A DNA stretch of 64,000 nucleotides from Bacteriovorax sp. MedPE-SWde (GTDB taxonomy: Bacteria > Bdellovibrionota > Bacteriovoracia > Bacteriovoracales > Bacteriovoracaceae). The notes under the pieces are model-generated. The model saw nothing but the letters and a program-made list of their open reading frames with translations, searched no databases and had not been told where the DNA came from. A program made the translations under genes and the position numbers. Each line of letters begins with the position of its first letter. The stretch's first letter is position 1. Shown piece by piece: positions 58,540-64,000 of this stretch. Location of the stretch: NCBI GenBank assembly GCA_001874305.1, contig MPCU01000002.1, forward strand, positions 310,001 to 374,000. The letters are read 5' to 3'.

Positions 58540-59655
58540 ATGGGAAAAATGATTTGGTTACGAGATGAAACAAAGCCTTTTGAAGAGCGATCTGCTCTAA
58601 CGCCTGAAGCTGCGAAAGTACTAATGCTTCTAGGTCACGAAGTTATTGTCGAATCATCAAAAAATAGAATCTTTAAAGACGAGGAATACTCAAGACTTGG
58701 TTGTACTATAACTAAGAGTAATTCTTGGATAACTAACGCTCCAGCAGGGGCCATAATAATCGGTTTGAAAGAACTCGAAGAGAAAGAATTCCCACTAATT
58801 CACAGACATATACACTTTGCACACGTCTATAAAGGCCAAGATGGAGCGAAAGAAACACTCGACCGCTTTATCCAAGGTGGTGGAAAGCTCTATGACCTTG
58901 AATATCTGGTAGATCAAAACGATAGAAGAATAGCAGCATTTGGACACTGGGCAGGCTTTGTTGGTGCAGCTCTAGGAGTACAATTCTGGGTAGATCAACA
59001 ACTCAATTTGGATTCAAATAACTCAACATTAAGTCCATATAAGAACCAAAGTGAACTAATCTCAAGTATATCAACTCATCTTGACCGATCTCTTTCAAAA
59101 CCACGCGTTCTTGTGATCGGTGCTAATGGAAGATGTGGAAAAGGAGCAACGAGCCTTTTAACTCAGCTTGGATTAGATATTACGAAATGGGGATCTAAGG
59201 ATACAAAGGATAGAGGTCCAATTGAAGAGATCCTGGACTTTGATATCTTAATCAATTGTGCATTAATGAAGAATAAGTCTCTGCCGTTCTTAAACGCTCA
59301 GACAATTCAAAAAGAAAGAAATTTAACTCTTATTAGTGATGTCGGATGTGACCCTACTGGTCCATGTAACCCACTCCCAATTTATAATCAAATTACTACT
59401 ATGGATCGCCCACTCTTAAATTACAATATCAAAGGCGGGCCATTAAGTATTACAGCAATTGATCACTTACCTTCTCTATTACCACGAGAAAGTAGTGAAG
59501 ACTTCTGTGAACAGCTTATGCCACATCTCATAGACTTCTTAGATAATAAGATTGAAAATACACCATGGGAAAAGTCATTAGAGCAGTTTTTTAGAAAGAC
59601 AATCGAGCTAGGTCTAAGACATAATCTATCAGTAAATACTAATCTCACTCAGTAG
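58540..59655 (+). CDS. Saccharopine dehydrogenase (LYS1-like)
   Basis: The 371-residue protein matches the alanine dehydrogenase/LYS1 branch: an N-terminal LRDETKPFEERSALTPEAAK, a HFAHVYKGQDGAKETLDRF segment (in part), AFGHWAGFVGAALG and a nucleotide-binding RVLVIGANGRCGKGA. Length and motifs fit NAD-dependent saccharopine dehydrogenase (L-lysine forming), an enzyme of lysine breakdown or alpha-aminoadipate synthesis mostly known from fungi. It lacks a neighbouring lysine-ketoglutarate reductase. AAGGAATCTT precedes the ATG. Confidence 0.85.
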   Translation: MGKMIWLRDETKPFEERSALTPEAAKVLMLLGHEVIVESSKNRIFKDEEYSRLGCTITKSNSWITNAPAGAIIIGLKELEEKEFPLIHRHIHFAHVYKGQDGAKETLDRFIQGGGKLYDLEYLVDQNDRRIAAFGHWAGFVGAALGVQFWVDQQLNLDSNNSTLSPYKNQSELISSISTHLDRSLSKPRVLVIGANGRCGKGATSLLTQLGLDITKWGSKDTKDRGPIEEILDFDILINCALMKNKSLPFLNAQTIQKERNLTLISDVGCDPTGPCNPLPIYNQITTMDRPLLNYNIKGGPLSITAIDHLPSLLPRESSEDFCEQLMPHLIDFLDNKIENTPWEKSLEQFFRKTIELGLRHNLSVNTNLTQ

Positions 59656-59660
59656 AGAAT

Positions 59661-60437
59661 ATGAAAAAAACCATTACAATTTTTTTAATGATATCGGCCC
59701 TTGTGGCCGCTTTCTTTTTTGGACAATCTCAGAGATCTAACCAACTCCTTACTAAGACTGAATCAATTGTAAGGCAGATTGAAGAAGATCCAAGTCCTGA
59801 ACTATATGAAAAACTATTTCTACTACTACTTGCTGAAATTGGACTAAAAGGTTTAATAATAGACAACCCTCTACCAATTCAAAAAGTAAAAGAAGTTATT
59901 ATAACTAAAATACAACCTTGTGTTAAAGAGAGTAAAACTAAGAATATTATCACCAAAAGATCTTTATCTAAACCAACTCCAAAGAAGCCAGAGAAGCAAA
60001 GAAAGATACTAAGAGCAAATTCTCCATTTATAGTAAAAAATATCAATAAGCTTCATAAAGAAAGCTATACTCACGTAATGCCTCACCCAAGCTTACCTAA
60101 AGTTCAGCGCTTTGAAATTTTTGCTAAATCTTATGATACTGATACATATGAATTAGTCATATTAAGTCAGGCAAAACATACTGGAAAGAATTGGCAAGGA
60201 AAGGTTGAGGTTAGGATTTCATCTCGATATAAAGGACAAATATATCAGCATACTTTATCAGGGAATAATAAAAGTATTCTTCTCGCGAATACTAAGCCGA
60301 AATCACTACTGATCGACCTAGGAAAATACTTAATTCACTTAAACTACCTAAGAGATCGTCTTCATGGAGGAGAAATCTACATGAAGAAGAACAAGAGCTC
60401 ATTTCGCCCATGGGGAAAATTAAGACTCATTGATTAG
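59661..60437 (+). CDS. Membrane-anchored protein of unknown function (258 aa)
   Basis: A single N-terminal membrane helix (TITIFLMISALVAAFFFG) is followed by a basic, probably disordered segment (residues 85-125, with KPTPKKPEKQRK) and a C-terminal beta-rich domain (YELVILSQAKHTGKNWQGKVEV in part). No family is recognised. It starts five bases after the saccharopine dehydrogenase gene, so they are cotranscribed, without an obvious functional link. Confidence 0.7.
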   Translation: MKKTITIFLMISALVAAFFFGQSQRSNQLLTKTESIVRQIEEDPSPELYEKLFLLLLAEIGLKGLIIDNPLPIQKVKEVIITKIQPCVKESKTKNIITKRSLSKPTPKKPEKQRKILRANSPFIVKNINKLHKESYTHVMPHPSLPKVQRFEIFAKSYDTDTYELVILSQAKHTGKNWQGKVEVRISSRYKGQIYQHTLSGNNKSILLANTKPKSLLIDLGKYLIHLNYLRDRLHGGEIYMKKNKSSFRPWGKLRLID

Positions 60438-60450
60438 AAACTAAATGAGT

Positions 60451-60753
60451 CTAGCGAGTCACACACTTGAAAGAAAAGTCTTTAATTGCAACAGCACCAT
60501 AATTTGATTCAATCACAATAGACTTAGACTCATAAGCACTAAGCTCATAAACACTAACACTTGCTAATGCTCTTTTTTGATAACCGTCAGTACTTATTTT
60601 AGAAAAACAAATAATTGATGCTGAACTTGGGTTCTTTATATGAACAACGATTTTGTCTGAAAAAGATCTTGTAAGAACATCTACATCGACGATTCTTTTT
60701 GCAAAAACATTGAATGAAATTAAAACTAAAACTGCACTTATAAGGGCCTTCAT
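60451..60753 (-). CDS. Small exported protein (100 aa)
   Basis: A signal peptide ends VFAK (residue 18). The mature part is beta-rich, with two Cys (IICFSK and FKCVTR) that may pair. No family is recognised. It follows the glycosyltransferase gene by two bases and is probably in the same operon. AAGGAG precedes the ATG. Confidence 0.65.
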   Translation of the reverse strand: MKALISAVLVLISFNVFAKRIVDVDVLTRSFSDKIVVHIKNPSSASIICFSKISTDGYQKRALASVSVYELSAYESKSIVIESNYGAVAIKDFSFKCVTR

Positions 60754-60755
60754 AA

Positions 60756-61607
60756 TTACTCCTTGAGAAGGGGTTCCTTTACTTGATGCGCGGTTTCTAC
60801 AATCGTTTTGATCTCGTGTAAATCTTTTAAATTATCATGTTTCAAATAGCCTGTAATTAATACAGATCCTTTTTTCTCAATCATCGAAGCGACTTCTATC
60901 AGGCGCTCTTGATTCAAATGTCCTTTATTGAGGATATCCCCTAGAGATTTAATTCTCCAGTAATCCATTGCAAAGAACTTCGTCGATAATTGATCACTAT
61001 GACCACCCATTTTTGAAACAAGAGCTTCACTTATATATCCAACTTCTTGCCTAGAAGTTACCTTTAACCAAAGGTCGTAGTCCTCACAGACAATAAAGTC
61101 TTCTCTGAACCCACCGAAGCTCTCTAGTAGAGACTTCTTCATTATTGCCACAGATGGAGAGATTACGCAGAAATCGAGACACTTAGAAAATATGTCTCCT
61201 CCACTTTTTTGAAACTTCTTCTTAGGGTTAATTCTCTTTCCATTTCTAATCCAAAGCTCTTCTCCATGAACAAGCTCGAACTTTGGATGATCTTGGATAT
61301 ACTTTGCCTGGACTTCAAGTTTGTTAGGATGCCAAATATCGTCACTATCTAGGAAGGCAACCCATTCCCCTTTTGCCTGACTAAGACCAAAGTTTCTAGC
61401 TGCAGACACACCTCGATTCTCAGTCTTAAAGACCGAAACCACACCCTCTGCAATATAGGAAGAAAGCCTCTCCTGCGTATCATCTGTTGAGCCATCATCC
61501 ACAATAATAAGTTCAAAGTCTTTATAACTTTGAGTCAAAACTGACTCAATTGCTTTAATGACAAAATCACTTCTATTAAATGTAGGAATAATAACACTAA
61601 TTAGCAT
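60756..61607 (-). CDS. Family 2 glycosyltransferase
   Basis: The GT-A fold opens SVIIPTFNRSDFVIKAIESV, followed by ELIIVDDGSTDDTQE and the metal-binding WVAFLDSDDIWHPNKL, typical of GT2 enzymes. ED at VCEDYDLWLK is the usual base region. It transfers a sugar from a nucleotide donor, probably to a surface glycan. Its start overlaps the aldo/keto reductase gene by 11 bases, so they form an operon. Confidence 0.9.
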   Translation of the reverse strand: MLISVIIPTFNRSDFVIKAIESVLTQSYKDFELIIVDDGSTDDTQERLSSYIAEGVVSVFKTENRGVSAARNFGLSQAKGEWVAFLDSDDIWHPNKLEVQAKYIQDHPKFELVHGEELWIRNGKRINPKKKFQKSGGDIFSKCLDFCVISPSVAIMKKSLLESFGGFREDFIVCEDYDLWLKVTSRQEVGYISEALVSKMGGHSDQLSTKFFAMDYWRIKSLGDILNKGHLNQERLIEVASMIEKKGSVLITGYLKHDNLKDLHEIKTIVETAHQVKEPLLKE

Positions 61608-62535
61608 TGGCCAACTTATCTACTTCAGCTAGAAGTTCTTCAGAGAGCTTATTCTCAAACGCCGCAAGTACTCCATCAAGCTGCTCATGGTTTCTTGCAC
61701 CACAGAGTAAAGTTGAGACACCATCTTGTTGTAAATTGAAACTAAGGGCCATCTCAAGACCTGTGTGTCCATGCTCTTTTAAGAGAGGCATGATTCTATC
61801 CATAACAAGGTAGCGAGACTCTTTATCCATTGCCTTCCACCAAGGTGCCCAGTTGCGACAATCGGCCTTATCAAACTTTCTTTCTCTATTTACTCTACCA
61901 GTGAGGATTCCCTTATCTAAAGTTCCCCAGCTCATAAAGCTTAGATCATCCTTTTTCGCCAATGGAAGGATGTCCTTTTGAACATCTCTCTCAAAGAAAT
62001 TTAGTTGAGACTGAATAACTTCAATCTTATCAACTTCACTTGCCTTGCTATATTCTTCTAATGTCGTATTACATAGACCAATATGTTTTATCTTTCCATC
62101 GATCTTGGCCTTGGCCAACACCTCAAGAGTCTTTCTTATATCCACTCTTTCATCAGGCCAGTGAACCATATAGAGATCAATATATTCGCTTTGAAGATCT
62201 CTCAAGGATTGCTCTAGCATCTTTTGGGTAACCGCCGGGTCATTACTCATATCAACACGCTTATTTTCATGCCAAGTAACACCAGACTTAGATACTAAGA
62301 AGACATCCTCTCTATTTTGTTTAAAGGCCTTGCCCATCCTTATTTCAGAGCTTCCAAAACCATATATTGGCGCAGTATCAAAAATACGTACCCCTCGCTC
62401 AACAGCGTAATTTAGTAAAGAAATAGCATCATCTTCAGATATATTGCCAAATCCGTAACCGGCCCCTTCACCAGAGATGGAAGCACCACCAAATGCTAGA
62501 GGATGTTTTGATAAATCTTTCAATATTCCGTACAT
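61597..62535 (-). CDS. Aldo/keto reductase
   Basis: The 312-residue TIM-barrel protein has the family pattern: FDTAPIYGFGSSEIRMGKAF, the Tyr55-type catalytic tetrad in DTAPIYG and a Lys in VFLVSKSG, SEYIDLYMVHWPD and LCNTTLEEYSKA. It reduces aldehydes or ketones using NADPH. Linkage to a glycosyltransferase suggests a deoxysugar-related step, but this is inference. GGAG precedes the ATG. Confidence 0.9.
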   Translation of the reverse strand: MYGILKDLSKHPLAFGGASISGEGAGYGFGNISEDDAISLLNYAVERGVRIFDTAPIYGFGSSEIRMGKAFKQNREDVFLVSKSGVTWHENKRVDMSNDPAVTQKMLEQSLRDLQSEYIDLYMVHWPDERVDIRKTLEVLAKAKIDGKIKHIGLCNTTLEEYSKASEVDKIEVIQSQLNFFERDVQKDILPLAKKDDLSFMSWGTLDKGILTGRVNRERKFDKADCRNWAPWWKAMDKESRYLVMDRIMPLLKEHGHTGLEMALSFNLQQDGVSTLLCGARNHEQLDGVLAAFENKLSEELLAEVDKLANAN

Positions 62536-62617
62536 AAATACTCCAAAAAATCATTTCTTTACGATCTCAGTCATCATATATATAGAAAGGTTATACTTTT
62601 GAAAAAGGCACTGTGTC

Positions 62618-63634
62618 ATGAAACTCTTAGTTTTCGCTCACCGAGGTGAGGCCCAGACATTTCTAAAATATCTCGATGTAAAATCTGTAAAAGATATGAA
62701 TGATCTCTATATTGGAGATGAAGTGTCAGTACTGCTTTGTGGTGAGGGAATCCTGCAAGCAAGTTGTAAGCTATCTTTTGCTCTTGGAAAGCTTGCGAAC
62801 CGCCCAGAAGTCATAAATATGGGAATCTGCGGGGCACTTGATCAGGACGTAGCACTAAACTCAATTCATCATATCAGAACAATATATGCAGAAGATGAGT
62901 TTAAATCATTCTCCAGTGAACAACATACTAAAATAGACTTGATTACAGCTAAGAAGAGAGCTCTCAATTTAGATGACTCAAAAAAACTAAGTATCATATC
63001 TCAGCTTGTTGATAGAGAAGCTTGGGGTCTGGCCCATACATGTAAGGAGCTGGGAGCTAGCTTTAAAGCAATTAAACTAGTTTCTGATCACATAACAGAT
63101 GCTGAAGTTTGTAAGATGATTAAAGATCAATCTGAAGTCTTTAGCGATATGCTCTTTGAGCATTATCAAGAGCTAGTAACTAAAAGTGAAGAAGGTGAAG
63201 GCGCTGAGGACATAGAATACATGGAAATCTTTAGTAACAAAGACTTCTACCTAACAGTCTCTCAAAAAAGACAATATAAGAATTTAATTAAGGCCATAAT
63301 TACTAAAGAAGGTATTACTGAGAAGCAAATAGAGCTCTCAGAGTTTACTTCTCTTGATAAGACACCAAAAGAGCGAACAAAGCTTCTCTTAAGTTCATTA
63401 AATAGAAGGTTATTTCCATTTAAGACAAAGATTCAAGATAGATTAGAGTCTCTTACAAATGAAATGAAGTTCAATGGTGCAGACTTTAAGTTTGATAAGA
63501 ATTTTGAGAAAGTATCTTTTAACTTTAGTGCACATATTGACAGTGAGAAAGCTAAGGATCATATGTCTGAACTTCTAAAAAAGTTTTCTTGGAGTGACTT
63601 TGAAAAAGTAATGAAGGGTGAATTAGATGTTTAA
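62618..63634 (+). CDS. Nucleoside phosphorylase-like protein with C-terminal extension
   Basis: Residues 1-185 look like the nucleoside phosphorylase/MTAN fold: LVFAHRGEAQTFLKYL, VLLCGEGILQASCKL, VINMGICGALD and a C-terminal AIKLVSDHITDAE. A separate helical domain (residues 210-338, rich in Lys) follows. The active-site residues beyond the fold are not clear. Its last eight bases overlap the radical SAM gene, so they are translationally coupled. The pairing suggests handling of nucleosides or damaged bases. Ribosome site is weak (AAGG ten bases upstream). Confidence 0.75.
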   Translation: MKLLVFAHRGEAQTFLKYLDVKSVKDMNDLYIGDEVSVLLCGEGILQASCKLSFALGKLANRPEVINMGICGALDQDVALNSIHHIRTIYAEDEFKSFSSEQHTKIDLITAKKRALNLDDSKKLSIISQLVDREAWGLAHTCKELGASFKAIKLVSDHITDAEVCKMIKDQSEVFSDMLFEHYQELVTKSEEGEGAEDIEYMEIFSNKDFYLTVSQKRQYKNLIKAIITKEGITEKQIELSEFTSLDKTPKERTKLLLSSLNRRLFPFKTKIQDRLESLTNEMKFNGADFKFDKNFEKVSFNFSAHIDSEKAKDHMSELLKKFSWSDFEKVMKGELDV

Positions 63635-64000
63635 TAAGATCTTCATTGAAAAAGATATTATTGAAAATCAGTTTGCAAAACGCATAACCGATAGCTTTAA
63701 GAAATCTACAATTATAGAAATTGATAATTACTACGACTTCTTTGGAAAAGTAAAAAAACCCTACCTTCAAAAGCGCGATAATCTCAATTTATTCATTGCG
63801 AATAAGAAAGGTGCACTTTTAAAAGAAGCGCCTGACGCCTATGGCCTCTCTGGCGAGCCACACTTCTACTATGTTCATGCCTATAATTGTATTTATGAAT
63901 GTAGCTATTGTTATCTACAGGGTTACTTTAACTCTCCAGACTTAGTACTCTTTGTTAATCATGAAGAAATCCTCAAGGCCATTGAGGAAGAAATAGTTAA
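63627..64000 (+). CDS. Spore photoproduct lyase-like radical SAM protein (partial)
   Basis: The frame runs to the right edge and beyond. The radical SAM cluster motif is C88-x3-C92-x2-C95 in AYNCIYECSYCYLQGYF, and the context matches the SPL family, which splits thymine photodimers of the spore type using S-adenosylmethionine. About 85 residues precede it. The start ATG 63627 overlaps the upstream gene by eight bases. SPL-like proteins exist in non-sporulating bacteria, where their substrates are unclear. Confidence 0.85.
   Translation, partial: MFNKIFIEKDIIENQFAKRITDSFKKSTIIEIDNYYDFFGKVKKPYLQKRDNLNLFIANKKGALLKEAPDAYGLSGEPHFYYVHAYNCIYECSYCYLQGYFNSPDLVLFVNHEEILKAIEEEIV

Noticed and set aside
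1-64000. CRISPR arrays, insertion sequences, rRNA
   Set aside because: No regularly spaced repeats, transposase genes with terminal repeats, or rRNA sequence were found on reading.

Overview
The window is about 64 kb of AT-rich bacterial chromosome with dense, mostly short operons on both strands. It has no rRNA, no CRISPR array, no integrase or transposase, and a single tRNA gene: tRNA-Ala(GGC) at 52420-52495 on the minus strand. Gene content fits a marine predatory bacterium of the Bdellovibrionota, most likely Halobacteriovorax or another Bacteriovoracales member. The reasons are low GC, very many signal-peptide proteins and secreted proteases, a histone-fold protein, an LplT-PlsC fusion, a spore-photoproduct-lyase-like radical SAM protein and a eukaryote-like HAD-IG 5'-nucleotidase. 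This assignment is inference from content, not from a search.

Layout. 1-9000: a translationally coupled operon (phospholipid flippase/acyltransferase fusion, PNKP-like phosphatase, small protein), then grxB, an Mpo1-like protein, a solute-binding protein, rplY, an esterase, rmuC, a small transporter and an M23 peptidase lipoprotein. 9100-16300: hisS, a lysine-tailed bacterial histone, an AhpD-like protein, a pseudo-receiver/TPR operon, an orphan histidine kinase, a FecR-domain protein and a CvfB-like RNA-binding protein. 16300-30200: a secretome-rich stretch with a zinc metalloprotease, a possible caspase-like protein, two trypsin-like proteases, FecR, phytanoyl-CoA dioxygenase and MOSC proteins, many small exported proteins and a secreted kinase-like protein. 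30200-35140: a seven-gene zinc operon (His-rich protein, lipoprotein, barrel protein, ZnuA, ZnuC, ZnuB, Zur) behind a likely Zur operator. 35140-44100: regulator-target pairs (two TetR, one HxlR), a eukaryote-type UMP/CMP kinase with an extra N-terminal module, and outer-membrane barrels. 44180-48770: exported small proteins, a DsbA-fold protein without CxxC and a secreted ankyrin protein. 48950-52500: an accessory strip next to tRNA-Ala in which single-gene modules (Fe-S protein, ORF6N, GNAT) are each followed by a short repeat resembling the 3' end of that tRNA. 52500-64000: a second orphan kinase, arsC, HAD-IG nucleotidase, HDAC-family deacetylase, a saccharopine dehydrogenase-like protein, a glycosyltransferase, an aldo/keto reductase, and a phosphorylase-like gene coupled to a radical SAM gene that runs off the window.

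Two expression themes recur. Many genes have no Shine-Dalgarno sequence, but a sigma70-type -10 box six or so bases before the start codon, which predicts leaderless mRNAs (grxB, the 57380 barrel protein and arsC are clear cases). Several other genes have perfect inverted repeats whose distal arm covers the Shine-Dalgarno sequence. The strongest candidates for something undescribed are the tRNA-end-like repeat array at 50031-52495, the tailed histone at 10541-10843, the exported kinase-like protein at 28825 and the phosphorylase/SPL pair at the right edge.
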